From positions 133,363 through 197,362 of the forward strand of contig JAWWPG010000064.1 of NCBI GenBank assembly GCA_033850885.1: a DNA stretch of 64,000 nucleotides, written 5' to 3'. The position numbers were made by a program, and so were the translations under genes. The stretch's first letter is position 1. Each line of letters begins with the position of its first letter. The stretch is from JAWWPG01 sp033850885. Lineage in GTDB: Bacteria; Actinomycetota; Actinomycetes; Propionibacteriales; Nocardioidaceae. Under the pieces are notes generated by a model. That model ran no database searches, was not told where the DNA came from, and saw only the letters and a program-made list of their open reading frames with translations. Positions 16,818 to 25,695 of the stretch are shown here, piece after piece.

Positions 16818-17230
16818 CGGTGCGTCCGGGAGTCGTGGTACCGGCCGCCGAGCTCCAATGGCGGTTCTCCCGGTCCAGCGGTCCGGGCGGCCAGTCGGTG
16901 AACACGTCGGACTCCCGCGTCGAGCTCAGTCTGGACGTCTCCACCACGACCGCCCTTTCGGAGGTGCAACGCGAACGCGCCCTCGGCAGGCTTTCCAACC
17001 GACTCGTCGACGGTGTCATCACGGTGGCGGCGTCCGAGCATCGGTCCCAGCTGCGCAACCGCGAGGCCGCTCTCGGCCGTCTCGGCGACCTGCTGCGGCG
17101 TGCCATCGCGCCACCGGCACCCCCGCGGCGCCGGACGCAGCCCAGCCGTGCGTCGGTGCGGCGGCGGCTGGAGGCCAAGCGCCGGCGTGGGGCGCTCAAG
17201 CGGCAGCGCAGCGGTGACGGCGAGACCTGA
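16802..17230 (+). CDS. arfB: ArfB-type peptidyl-tRNA hydrolase
   Basis: 142 aa, GTG start. The class-I-release-factor GGQ motif is in SSGPGGQSVNTSDSRVEL, and there is no codon-recognition domain. The C-terminal tail is strongly basic (RRRLEAKRRRGALKRQR), as needed to enter the empty mRNA channel. ArfB/YaeJ/ICT1 proteins release peptides from ribosomes stalled without a stop codon. It overlaps the preceding gene by 16 bases and lies 18 bases before fumC. Confidence 0.92.
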   Translation: MPEPLTVRPGVVVPAAELQWRFSRSSGPGGQSVNTSDSRVELSLDVSTTTALSEVQRERALGRLSNRLVDGVITVAASEHRSQLRNREAALGRLGDLLRRAIAPPAPPRRRTQPSRASVRRRLEAKRRRGALKRQRSGDGET

Positions 17231-17248
17231 CCGTCGTACCGTTGAGAC

Positions 17249-18643
17249 ATGAGCGATGACGCGCAGTTCCGGATCGAGCACGACACGATGGGGGAGGTCA
17301 GAGTCCCGGCCGACGCCCTGTGGCGCGCCCAGACCCAGCGAGCGGTGGAGAACTTCCCGATCTCCGGCCGTCCGCTGGAGCCCGCTCACGTTCACGCGTT
17401 GGGGTTGGTGAAGGCAGCCGCCGCCCGTGTCAACGGAAAGCTCGCGGTCCTCGAGCCCGACATGGCCGACGCGATCGAGCGGGCTGCGCTCGAGGTCGCC
17501 ATGGGCAAGCACGACGACCAGTTCCCGATCGACGTGTTCCAGACCGGTTCCGGAACCTCCAGCAACATGAACGCCAACGAGGTCATTGCTACTTTGGCTT
17601 CGCGTGCGGTCGGCAGAGCGGTCCACCCCAACGACCACGTCAACGCCAGCCAGTCCAGCAACGACGTCTTCCCGACGTCGATCCACGTCGCAACCACCCA
17701 GGGCATCGTCGAGGAGCTGATGCCGGCTCTGACTCGGCTCGCGGAAGCCCTTGCGGACAAGGCATCGGAGTTCGTGGGTGTCGTCAAGGCGGGACGCACC
17801 CATCTGATGGACGCCACCCCCGTGACTCTCGGCCAGGAGTTCGGTGGCTATGCAACGCAGATCCGTCTCGGAGTCGAGCGTCTGCAGTCGGCTCTTCCCC
17901 GGGTGGCGGCCCTTCCCCTCGGCGGTACGGCGGTCGGCACGGGCATCAACACCCCCCCGGGTTTCGCCGACCAGGTGATCGAGGTGCTGGCCGATCTGAC
18001 CGGGATGCCGTTCACGGAGGCGGAGGACCATTTCGAGGCTCAGGGGAGCAGGGACTCCCTCGTGGAGGCCAGCGGCCAGCTTCGCACGATCGCCGTCAGC
18101 GTCTACAAGGTATGTACGGACCTCCGCTGGATGGGGTCCGGGCCTCGAGCCGGGCTCGGCGAGCTGCGGCTACCGGATCTGCAACCCGGCTCGAGCATCA
18201 TGCCGGGCAAGGTCAACCCGGTGATCCCCGAGGCGGCCTCGATGGTGTGCGCTCAGGTGATCGGCAACGACGCCGCGATCGCCTTCGGCGGCGCGGCCGG
18301 CAACTTCGAGCTCAACGTGATGATGCCGATGATGGCGACGAACATCCTGCAGTCGATCAGACTACTGAGCAATGTCTCGCGCCTGCTCGCGGACCGCTGC
18401 GTGGACGGTGTCGAGGCCGATGTCGAACACTGTCGCGAGCTGGCCGAGTCGTCGCCGGCGATCGTCACTTCGCTGAACGGCTTCATCGGGTATGAGAACG
18501 CGGCGACCGTCGCCAAGCGTGCACTCAAGGAGCGGCGGACCATCCGTGAGGTCGTGATCGCCGACGGGTACGTCGAGTCCGGCGCGCTCACCGAGGAGCA
18601 GCTGGACGCCGCCCTCGACGTACTCTCGATGACACACCCCTGA
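17249..18643 (+). CDS. fumC: Class II fumarate hydratase
   Basis: 464 aa, the standard length. It interconverts fumarate and L-malate in the TCA cycle as an iron-independent tetramer. The class signature GSSIMPGKVNPVIPEA is present, along with QTGSGTSSNMNANEV and SQSSNDVFPTS in the N-terminal active-site regions and KAGRTHLMDATPV in the second conserved region. Argininosuccinate lyase and aspartase share the fold, but the length and motif details favour fumarase. It ends a three-gene unit at a strong inverted repeat. Confidence 0.96.
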   Translation: MSDDAQFRIEHDTMGEVRVPADALWRAQTQRAVENFPISGRPLEPAHVHALGLVKAAAARVNGKLAVLEPDMADAIERAALEVAMGKHDDQFPIDVFQTGSGTSSNMNANEVIATLASRAVGRAVHPNDHVNASQSSNDVFPTSIHVATTQGIVEELMPALTRLAEALADKASEFVGVVKAGRTHLMDATPVTLGQEFGGYATQIRLGVERLQSALPRVAALPLGGTAVGTGINTPPGFADQVIEVLADLTGMPFTEAEDHFEAQGSRDSLVEASGQLRTIAVSVYKVCTDLRWMGSGPRAGLGELRLPDLQPGSSIMPGKVNPVIPEAASMVCAQVIGNDAAIAFGGAAGNFELNVMMPMMATNILQSIRLLSNVSRLLADRCVDGVEADVEHCRELAESSPAIVTSLNGFIGYENAATVAKRALKERRTIREVVIADGYVESGALTEEQLDAALDVLSMTHP

Positions 18644-18675
18644 AAGCCCTTGTCCGCTGCCCCGGCTCCCGCTCC

Positions 18676-18743
18676 CCCGCGAATTGCGGGAAAGTGCACG
18701 CGTTCGCGGCCTCCGAAAGGTGCACTTTCCCGCAATTCGCGGG
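18676..18743. repeat. 24-base perfect inverted repeat, possible bidirectional terminator or REP-like element
   Basis: Arms at 18676-18699 and 18720-18743 are perfect reverse complements, with a 20-base loop. Each arm also contains its own small hairpin (CCCGC-GAATT-GCGGG), and the GTGCAC at the loop side is itself palindromic. It lies between convergent fumC and the transglycosylase gene. It lacks a T-run, so Rho-independent function is uncertain; a dispersed palindromic repeat is the alternative. Confidence 0.8.
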
Positions 18744-18758
18744 AAGGGGAGGTCCGGG

Positions 18759-19481
18759 TCAGTACCAGCTGTGCGACTGCCAGAAGCTCCAGGCTCCGCA
18801 GGGCGAGCCGTAGCTGCTCCTGATGTAGGCGAGGCCCCACTTGATCTGCGTTTCGGCGTTGGTGGCCCAGTCACTTCCATAGGCGGCCATCTTTGATCCG
18901 GGCAGGGACTGTGGAATGCCGTAGGCGCCCGAGCTCGAGTTGGTGGCGTGTAGGTCCCAGTTGCTCTCGCGGGTCCAGATCGCGTCCAGACACGAGAACT
19001 GACTGCTGTCCCATCCGTACGACGGGAGGAGCGCCATCGCAATCTGCTGCGGCGACGCTGAGACCACCGCCTTCGTCATGGCGCCGCCGACCGCCTGCCT
19101 GGACACAGGCAAGGCCGCCGACTTCGTGGCCCGCTGGACGCTCAGCAGGGGTGGTCGGACTGCGGATCGACTTGCCTGGTTGGGACTTGCGTTGACGTGG
19201 TCGGCGATGAGTGCCTGGGCCTGGCTCTGAAGCGCACTGCTGGTCCTCGCCGACACGTGTGTCGGCGCGTGTGTCGACGCGCGTGCAGCGGTGTTGGCCT
19301 GGGCGTCGCTGAACGTGAGGATCCCAGCGCCGGCGACCGTCGCGGCGATGCCCACGACGCCTACCGTGCCGGCCATGCGGGCTGAGGGAAGGACGCCTGT
19401 GACGTCTCCAGCAAAACGCCCCAGCGTTCGCTTGAGCGACCGGGGCGATCTGTGACGGGGCTGGACATGCCTACGCGGCAC
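18759..19481 (-). CDS. Secreted transglycosylase-like (SLT) cell-wall protein
   Basis: 240 aa, GTG start with GAGGAG upstream. A basic N-terminus is followed by a membrane or signal segment at about 36-57, then an Ala/Thr/Ser-rich linker to about 140. The C-terminal domain (about 140-240) has TRESNWD with the probable catalytic Glu, SSGAYGIPQSLPG, and QIKWGLAYIRSSYGSPCGAW, as in SLT proteins that cut the glycan strand of peptidoglycan. It is a single gene. No riboswitch of the c-di-AMP class could be recognised in the 140 bases upstream. Confidence 0.85.
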   Translation of the reverse strand: MPRRHVQPRHRSPRSLKRTLGRFAGDVTGVLPSARMAGTVGVVGIAATVAGAGILTFSDAQANTAARASTHAPTHVSARTSSALQSQAQALIADHVNASPNQASRSAVRPPLLSVQRATKSAALPVSRQAVGGAMTKAVVSASPQQIAMALLPSYGWDSSQFSCLDAIWTRESNWDLHATNSSSGAYGIPQSLPGSKMAAYGSDWATNAETQIKWGLAYIRSSYGSPCGAWSFWQSHSWY

Positions 19482-19622
19482 GCAGCATCACACTCCTCAG
19501 GGTTTGGACAACCTCCCTAGACTGGTGTATCCGCCCTGAGATATCAAACTGACGACCCTTGGTGTGACCAATCTGACCCTGGTGGACAGACGGGTGCCGC
19601 GCCGATCCGCCAGGTCCGCGTC

Positions 19623-20786
19623 CTAAAGGCCGACCGTGAGGTTCTTGCCCGTCTCGGGGTCGAACAGGTGCATCTTCGACGAGTCGACGTAGATCTCGGC
19701 TTCGTCGCCGTCGTTGATGCGGCTCGCCGAGTCGAGCGAGATCACCAGCTGGGTGCGCAGCGCCTCACCGTCGAGGTCTCTCTCGAGCTGCTGCAGCTGA
19801 GCCTGTACCTCTGGCGGTGCCTCGAACGGGATGTAGGCGAACGCCTCGCTGCCGAGCCACTCCGTGACGTCGACGGTGGCCCGGAACGTGGAGCCCTCAC
19901 CCACCTTCGAGCGGTCCATCACGGTGGCGTCGTCGAAGTTCTCGGGGCGGATGCCGGCGATGAGCAGGCCCTTGTCCGCTACCTTCTCCGCCTTCGCCTG
20001 GGGGATCTTGACGACGCCGAAGGGCAGCTCGACTGAGTCCCCCTTGACGGTGGCCGGCAGGAAGTTCATCGGCGGGGAGCCGATGAACCCCGCGACGAAC
20101 AGGTTCGCCGGCTGGTCGTACAGCTCGCGCGGCGTTGCGAGCTGCTCCATGATGCCGCGCTTGAGGACGGCGACCCTGTCGCCGAGAGTCATCGCCTCGG
20201 TCTGGTCGTGCGTCACGTAAACCGTGGTGATTCCGAGCCGCTTCTGCAGCCGCGCGATCTCGGTGCGCATCTGCCCACGAAGCTTGGCGTCGAGGTTCGA
20301 CAGCGGCTCGTCGAAGAGGAACGCCTGCGCCTCCCGGACGATTGCCCGACCCATCGCCACCCGCTGGCGTTGACCGCCGGAGAGGTTGCCGGGTTTCCGC
20401 TCCAGGTGCTCGTCCAGCTCGAGGGTCTTGCTCGCGTCCCGGACCTTGGCGTCGATCTCGGCGTCGGGCATCTTCGCCAGCCTGAGCGGGAAGGCGATGT
20501 TCTCGTACACCGTGAGGTGTGGGTACAGGGCGTAGTTCTGGAAGACCATGGCCAGGTTGCGCTCCCGCGGAGCCTTGTCGTTGACCTTCTCACCTCCGAT
20601 CACCATGTCGCCGCTGGTGATGTCCTCGAGTCCGACGATCATGCGCAGCAAGGTTGACTTGCCGCACCCGGACGGCCCGACGAGGATCATGAACTCCCCG
20701 TCAGCCACGTCGATGGTGACGTCGTTCACGGCGGCGAACCCGTCGCCGTACTCCTTGACGATGTGGTTCATCTCAATGGCAGCCAT
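19623..20786 (-). CDS. Carbohydrate ABC transporter ATP-binding protein (SugC/UgpC/MsmK type)
   Basis: 387 aa. Walker A is GPSGCGKSTLLRM, the signature LSGGQRQRVAMGRAI, Walker B FLFDEPLSNLDAKLR and the switch VTHDQTEAMTLGD. The C-terminal OB-fold regulatory region (about 240-385) is typical of the MalK/UgpC family. It energises the permease pair upstream, six bases away. Such ATPases are sometimes shared among several importers. By gene order it corresponds to SugC of the LpqY-SugABC system. Confidence 0.9.
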   Translation of the reverse strand: MAAIEMNHIVKEYGDGFAAVNDVTIDVADGEFMILVGPSGCGKSTLLRMIVGLEDITSGDMVIGGEKVNDKAPRERNLAMVFQNYALYPHLTVYENIAFPLRLAKMPDAEIDAKVRDASKTLELDEHLERKPGNLSGGQRQRVAMGRAIVREAQAFLFDEPLSNLDAKLRGQMRTEIARLQKRLGITTVYVTHDQTEAMTLGDRVAVLKRGIMEQLATPRELYDQPANLFVAGFIGSPPMNFLPATVKGDSVELPFGVVKIPQAKAEKVADKGLLIAGIRPENFDDATVMDRSKVGEGSTFRATVDVTEWLGSEAFAYIPFEAPPEVQAQLQQLERDLDGEALRTQLVISLDSASRINDGDEAEIYVDSSKMHLFDPETGKNLTVGL

Positions 20787-20792
20787 CTGCGA

Positions 20793-21620
20793 TCAACCCT
20801 TCACTGCGCCGGAGGTCAGGCCGGACACGATCTTGCGCTGGAACAACAGGACGATGATGATCACCGGGATGGTCACGACGACCGACGCCGCGGCGAGGGT
20901 CGACGCCGGTGGGTTGAACTGGTCGGGCCCGACGAAGTACGCCAGCTGGGCCGGGACGGTCCGCGCGGCTGTCGTCGAGGTGAGCGAGATGGACAGCACG
21001 AACTCGTTCCACGCGAAGAAGAACGTCAGGATCGCTGCGGTGAAGACCCCCGGCGCCGCCAGCGGCACGATGACCTTCCTGAATGCCTGCCACGACGTGG
21101 CACCGTCGACCTGAGCCGCCTGTTCCATCTCCCACGGGATCTCCCGGAAGAACGCGGACAGTGTCCAGATCGCCAACGGCAGGGTGAACGACATGTAGGG
21201 GATGATCAGGCCGGGCCAGGTGTTGAAAAGGTGAATCGCCCGCCACAGGTTGAACAACGGCCCGATGAGGGAGACCACCGGGAACATGGCGATCGCCAGG
21301 GCGATCGACAGCACGACCCGCTTCCCGGGGAACTCCAGGCGCGCGATGGCGTACGCCGCGAAGGTGGCGAAGACAACGGCCAGGGCCGTCGCGATGAGGC
21401 CGATACCGAACGAGTTCAGCAGGGCATGAAGAAAGTCATGGTTCTTGAGGATGGTCTTGTAGTTCTCAATTGTCCATGAGCTCGGCAGGAAGTGTGGGCT
21501 GCCCGCGGTGGTCTCGGCCACCGGCTTCAGCGACAGCGAGATGATCCAGGCGATCGGAAGCAGACACCAGAGCAGCACGATGACGAACCCCACGTATACC
21601 CGTGCACCCAGCTTGTTCAT
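20793..21620 (-). CDS. Carbohydrate ABC transporter permease (MalG/SugB type)
   Basis: 275 aa. The ATG at 21620 overlaps the stop of the upstream permease by one base. Six membrane segments are visible, starting YVGFVIVLLWCLLPIAWII. The EAA loop is QAAQVDGATSWQAFRKVIVP, as in CUT1 permeases of the MalG class. It forms the heterodimeric channel with the next gene. Confidence 0.9.
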   Translation of the reverse strand: MNKLGARVYVGFVIVLLWCLLPIAWIISLSLKPVAETTAGSPHFLPSSWTIENYKTILKNHDFLHALLNSFGIGLIATALAVVFATFAAYAIARLEFPGKRVVLSIALAIAMFPVVSLIGPLFNLWRAIHLFNTWPGLIIPYMSFTLPLAIWTLSAFFREIPWEMEQAAQVDGATSWQAFRKVIVPLAAPGVFTAAILTFFFAWNEFVLSISLTSTTAARTVPAQLAYFVGPDQFNPPASTLAAASVVVTIPVIIIVLLFQRKIVSGLTSGAVKG

Positions 21621-22567
21621 CAGCCCTCCCCTCGCGCGGAGGCGAGATCGACTCGGAACAGCTTGACCAGGAGGAACGCGATCAACAGCACCGACAGGAA
21701 GAGCAGCACAGAGAGTGCCGAACCGAGTCCGAGCTGGAACTGCTGGTCGATCTCCGCATAGGTCAGGAACGAGACCGACGCGGTGTTCACGGCACCCTTG
21801 GTCATGATGAAGATGTTGTCGAAGATGCGGAACGCGTCGAGCGCCCGGAAGAGCACGGCGACCATGATGGCCGCGCGCATGTTCGGCAGGATCACCTTGT
21901 AGAGGCGCTGCCACCAGGTGGCACCGTCGACCTTGGCCGCCTCGAGCATGTCCTCGGAGACCTGCGAGAGCCCCGCGAGCAGCAGCAGGGACATGAAGGG
22001 CGTCGTCTTCCAGATCTCAGAGACGCAGATCGCGAAAAGCGCCGGCCAGTGGCTGCCGAACCAGTTCGTGTTGCCGGTGATCCATGGCAGCCACGAGAAC
22101 CACCCGTTGACGAAGCCGTTGTTGAGGCTGAAGGCGAACTGCCACGAGAAAGCCGAGACGACTGTGATGATGCCGTACGGGATCAGGATCGCCGTGCGCA
22201 TGAGGCCGCGGCCGAACACGATCCGGTGCATGATCATCGCGAAGGCGAACCCGATCACGAGCTCCACCGAGACCGTGACGACCATGATGAACACCGTGTT
22301 GAAGACTGCGTCCCACCAGACGGGACTCGTGAGCACCACCTTGTAGTTCTCGAGTCCGACGAAGCCCTTGTCCTTCGGCGCGGTGAGCTGGTACCTGAAC
22401 AGCGAGAGGTAGAGCGCCTCGAACATCGGGTACGCGGTCACCGCCAGCATGAGCACGACAGCTGGGGCGACGAGCTTCCACGCCAGCCGGTGCTCTGCCT
22501 TCGTCTTCTCTGTCAGGTGCTTCGGTGGTGCGTCGACGTGTGTCCGTGGCGCAACGACAGCAGTCAT
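21620..22567 (-). CDS. Carbohydrate ABC transporter permease (MalF/SugA type)
   Basis: 315 aa. The start at 22567 is set by AAGGAG nine bases upstream; a longer reading would run into the binding-protein gene. Six hydrophobic segments are seen after a polar N-terminus of about 30 residues. The EAA loop is EAAKVDGATWWQRLYKVILP. The order binding protein, MalF-type, MalG-type, ATPase matches lpqY-sugA-sugB-sugC. Confidence 0.9.
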   Translation of the reverse strand: MTAVVAPRTHVDAPPKHLTEKTKAEHRLAWKLVAPAVVLMLAVTAYPMFEALYLSLFRYQLTAPKDKGFVGLENYKVVLTSPVWWDAVFNTVFIMVVTVSVELVIGFAFAMIMHRIVFGRGLMRTAILIPYGIITVVSAFSWQFAFSLNNGFVNGWFSWLPWITGNTNWFGSHWPALFAICVSEIWKTTPFMSLLLLAGLSQVSEDMLEAAKVDGATWWQRLYKVILPNMRAAIMVAVLFRALDAFRIFDNIFIMTKGAVNTASVSFLTYAEIDQQFQLGLGSALSVLLFLSVLLIAFLLVKLFRVDLASARGEG

Positions 22568-22607
22568 CGAGAGGTTCTCCTTCGCCCGTCCTCGCTGGAT
22601 GTTTCGT

Positions 22608-23918
22608 TCACTGAAGAAGTGCCTTCCCTTGCAGGACCTGTTCGATGTAGGTGGCCGAGGTCGCCGGCGTCGAGGAGTTGACCGCCGACGGCGGGTGCCA
22701 CTTGCTTTGGATGGCAGCCGAGATGGCACTCCAGTACGCCGAGTTCGGTCGCGGACCGCCGCCCTGCAGGCTCTGGCGGAACAGCGTGAGCAACGGAGTG
22801 GGGAACAGTGTCTTCAGCTTGGCCGTGGAGTACGCCGCAGCGGTGGCAGGCATGTTGCCCGTCTGCAGGGCGTACTGGATCTGGCTCTTCTCAGACGTGA
22901 TGCACTTGGCTGCCTGGAACGCGAACGCCTTATGGGTCGAGTAGTTGCCGATGCCGAGGTTGATGCCTCCCACCGGTGGGCGCGAGGGCTTGCCGGCTAC
23001 TGTCTCGGGGTATCTCGCCCAACCGAGGTCCTTGAACGTGGCCTTGTCGGCCTGGTAGTTGGGGTAGACGAACGTCCAGTTGACCTGGAAGGCGCCCTGC
23101 GGCGTGGCGAACGGCGTCAGCACGGTGCCCTCGTTGGAGACCGAGAGGTCGGGCTCGGCAGCCTTGGAATGCGCCAGCTCGGAGATGACGGAGGCCGCGT
23201 CCCGCCCAGCCTGCGAGTTGAGCGTGATCTTGGCGTCCTTGCCCGCAGCGGTGTCCGAGACGATCTGTCCGCCGGCGCCCGTGACGAGGGCGTTGATCCA
23301 CACCGAGTACCCCTCGTAGAGGTTCGCCTGGACACCGACCGTACCGCCGTTGTCGGAGGCAGCCTTGATGATCTGGCTCCAGGTGACCGGCTTGGACATG
23401 TCGAGGCCGGCCTTCTGGACGAAGGACTTTCGGTACCAGAGCACCTGCGTGTTCGCCCAGAGTGGGTCCGCGATCAGGTTTCCGGCGTAAGTGGCCGTCT
23501 TGACGATGCCGGGAAGCTTGCCCGCGCCGTACACCTTCTGGTAGCTCAGCGGGATCGGCGCCAGGAAGCCCGCGGCAGCGAACTCGGCCGTGAACGCCGG
23601 GTCCATGCTCATCAGGTCGATCGATGGGTCCTTGGCTGCCAGACGGTAGGCGAGCTGCTGGCGCTGGCTGGTCGCATCGGTGGGGAGCTCTTGGACCTTG
23701 ATCGAGTACTGGTTCGTGCTGCACTGCTGGGCCAGCAGTGACTGACCCATGTTCGGATCCGTGGTGGGATCGGGGTTGATGTACCAGGTCAGCGTGGGCT
23801 TGCCGCTACTCCCGCCACAGGCGGCCAGGAGCGTGCACCCCAACCCGATCGTGACCCCAAGGGCCAGGGCTCGCCGGCTCTTGAGCTTCGTGCGCGCCAA
23901 CCGTGCCGACCCGTGCAT
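22608..23918 (-). CDS. LpqY-like carbohydrate-binding lipoprotein of a CUT1 ABC importer
   Basis: 436 aa. A lipoprotein signal ends at LLAACGG. Several segments resemble mycobacterial LpqY as I remember it: QRQQLAYRLAAKDPSIDLMS, TAEFAAAGFLAPI, NTQVLWYRKS, VGVQANLYEGYSVW and QVNWTFVYPNY. LpqY delivers trehalose released during mycolic acid transfer to SugABC. Trehalose or a related alpha-glucoside is therefore a reasonable guess, but the substrate residues have not been checked. It is the first gene of the four-gene operon. Confidence 0.82.
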   Translation of the reverse strand: MHGSARLARTKLKSRRALALGVTIGLGCTLLAACGGSSGKPTLTWYINPDPTTDPNMGQSLLAQQCSTNQYSIKVQELPTDATSQRQQLAYRLAAKDPSIDLMSMDPAFTAEFAAAGFLAPIPLSYQKVYGAGKLPGIVKTATYAGNLIADPLWANTQVLWYRKSFVQKAGLDMSKPVTWSQIIKAASDNGGTVGVQANLYEGYSVWINALVTGAGGQIVSDTAAGKDAKITLNSQAGRDAASVISELAHSKAAEPDLSVSNEGTVLTPFATPQGAFQVNWTFVYPNYQADKATFKDLGWARYPETVAGKPSRPPVGGINLGIGNYSTHKAFAFQAAKCITSEKSQIQYALQTGNMPATAAAYSTAKLKTLFPTPLLTLFRQSLQGGGPRPNSAYWSAISAAIQSKWHPPSAVNSSTPATSATYIEQVLQGKALLQ

Positions 23919-23975
23919 AACGCCTCCCAGACATGTTGCGTGTGTCTCATCCTGCCGTGGATCAGCAAAACCGCA

Positions 23976-24019
23976 AGCCTAAAACGCCGCCTGTTTTCCG
24001 GAAAGTCGAGATATCGACT
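23976..24019 (-). promoter_or_regulatory. Promoter and palindromic sites upstream of the LpqY-like operon
   Basis: On the minus strand TTCCGG and TAGGCT form a -35/-10 pair with a 16-base spacer (plus-strand 23998-24003 and 23976-23981). The -35 lies inside the perfect palindrome TTTCCGGAAA (23995-24004). Immediately upstream is AGTCGA-GATA-TCGACT (24004-24019), a 6-base-arm inverted repeat. Either could be an operator for a sugar regulator; no such regulator gene lies nearby. Confidence 0.5.
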
Positions 24020-24040
24020 ACGGTTGCCCGCCGGCTCAGG

Positions 24041-25441
24041 TCAGCCGGACACGTCCTCGAGAAGCTCGGTGACGAGGGCGGCGATCGGCGACCGCTCGGA
24101 GCGCGTGAGCGTCACGTGGGCGAAGAGCGGGTGTCCCTTCAGCTTCTCGACGACGGCCACCACGCCGTCATACCGGCCGACTCTGAGGTTGTCGCGTTGG
24201 GCGACGTCGTGGGTGAGTACGACGCGGGAGCCCGCCCCGACCCGGGACAGCACGGTGAGCAGGACGTTCCGCTCGAGGGACTGGGCTTCGTCAACCACGA
24301 CGAACGCGTCGTGCAGCGAACGGCCCCGGATGTGCGTCAGGGGCAACACCTCGAGCATCCCCCTGGCGAGCACCTCCTCGATCACGTCGGTGTTGGTGAT
24401 CGCCCCCAGGGTGTCGAACACCGCCTGCGCCCAGGGCTGCATCTTCTCGGACTCGCTGCCTGGCAGGTAGCCAAGCTCCTGACCGCCGACGGCGAAGAGC
24501 GGACGGAACACCACGACACGCTTGTGCTGGCGTCGCTCGAGGACCGACTCGAGGCCCGCGCACAGGGCGAGCGCGGACTTGCCGGTGCCCGCGCGACCGC
24601 CCAGCGACACGATCCCGATCTCCGGGTCGAGCAGCAGGTCGAGGGCGATGCGCTGCTCGGCCGAGCGGCCGTGGATCCCGAAGACCTCACGGTCGCCACG
24701 CACCAACCTGACCTGCTTGTCGGCCGTCACCCGGCCGAGGGCGCTCCCTCTCGGCGAGAGCAGGACCAGCCCCGAGTGACATGGCAGGTCTCGCGCGGCC
24801 GGCAGGTCGACGGTGCCGTCGTCGTACAGGGCGTCGAGATCTTCGAGCGTGACGTCTAGCTCGCTGATCCCCGTGTAGCCCGTCTCGATCGCCAGCTCGG
24901 CCCGATACTCCTCGGCCTGCAGGCCGACCGACGACGCCTTCACCCGCATCGGCAGGTCCTTCGACACCAGCGTGACGTCGCAGCCCTCGGCGCGCAGGTT
25001 CAGCGCCACAGAGAGGATGCGCGTGTCATTGTCGCCGAGCCGGAAGCCCGACGGCAGCAGCGACGGGTCGCTGTGGTTGAGCTCGACCCGCACGGTGCCA
25101 CCCTCGTCAGTGATCGGCAACGGCTCGTCGAGCCTGCCGTAGACGACCCTGAGCTCGTCGAGTATCCGCAAGGCCGCCCGGGCGAAGTAGCCGAGCTCCG
25201 AGTGGTGGCGCTTCGCCTCGAGCTCGGTGATGACGACGACGGGGAGCACGACATCGTGCTCGTGGAACCGCTTGAGAGCGTTCGGGTCGGCGAGCAGCAC
25301 ACTCGTATCGAGGACGAAAACCCTGCCAGGTCGGTCCGTGGCTCCTGCTTTGGTCCGGGTCAGCGCCCGGGTCATCCTCGTCGTCCCGGTCGCCTTGGTC
25401 TCGCGCTTCGCCCCTCGGGTGGTGCCGTTGGCAGCAGCCAC
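24041..25441 (-). CDS. PhoH-family protein with N-terminal PIN domain (PhoH2 type)
   Basis: 466 aa. The GTG at 25441 is preceded by GAGGAG. A PIN-like nuclease domain lies at about 40-170 (VFVLDTSVLLADPNAL...VVITELEAKR). The PhoH ATPase domain follows at about 240-460, with Walker A GRAGTGKSALALCAG and Walker B DAFVVVDEAQSLE. PIN-PhoH2 proteins of mycobacteria are reported RNA helicase-ribonucleases (Rv1095). The antitoxin-like upstream gene reported there is not evident in the 254 bases before this start. Confidence 0.9.
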   Translation of the reverse strand: MAAANGTTRGAKRETKATGTTRMTRALTRTKAGATDRPGRVFVLDTSVLLADPNALKRFHEHDVVLPVVVITELEAKRHHSELGYFARAALRILDELRVVYGRLDEPLPITDEGGTVRVELNHSDPSLLPSGFRLGDNDTRILSVALNLRAEGCDVTLVSKDLPMRVKASSVGLQAEEYRAELAIETGYTGISELDVTLEDLDALYDDGTVDLPAARDLPCHSGLVLLSPRGSALGRVTADKQVRLVRGDREVFGIHGRSAEQRIALDLLLDPEIGIVSLGGRAGTGKSALALCAGLESVLERRQHKRVVVFRPLFAVGGQELGYLPGSESEKMQPWAQAVFDTLGAITNTDVIEEVLARGMLEVLPLTHIRGRSLHDAFVVVDEAQSLERNVLLTVLSRVGAGSRVVLTHDVAQRDNLRVGRYDGVVAVVEKLKGHPLFAHVTLTRSERSPIAALVTELLEDVSG

Positions 25442-25695
25442 GTGCTTCTCCTCGCGAACCGGCTGCACATCGACGCCGGTCCTGGTTGTCAGCCGGACCG
25501 GGTCGCAGCCCACGGGCTCGACGCTTGCCCGCTCAGGTCTCGCATGTGGCCTCCCGGAACGTCAGGCTCCCCACCTGGCGTCGATTACGACCGTACGGCG
25601 ACCACCACACGCATTGGATGGCGACACGCCAAACGCCGCCCGACGCCTGCACCTACCCCCGGGACTGCCCACGCGCGTCCTCCCGGCCAGGACGG

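Noticed and set aside
19482..19622. Possible c-di-AMP (ydaO-type) riboswitch before the transglycosylase gene
   Set aside because: Such genes often carry one in actinobacteria, but I could not find the conserved core motifs in these 141 bases.
22930..23724. Second minus-strand frame inside the LpqY-like gene
   Set aside because: It lies wholly within the binding-protein gene in another frame and lacks a signal peptide or any motif.
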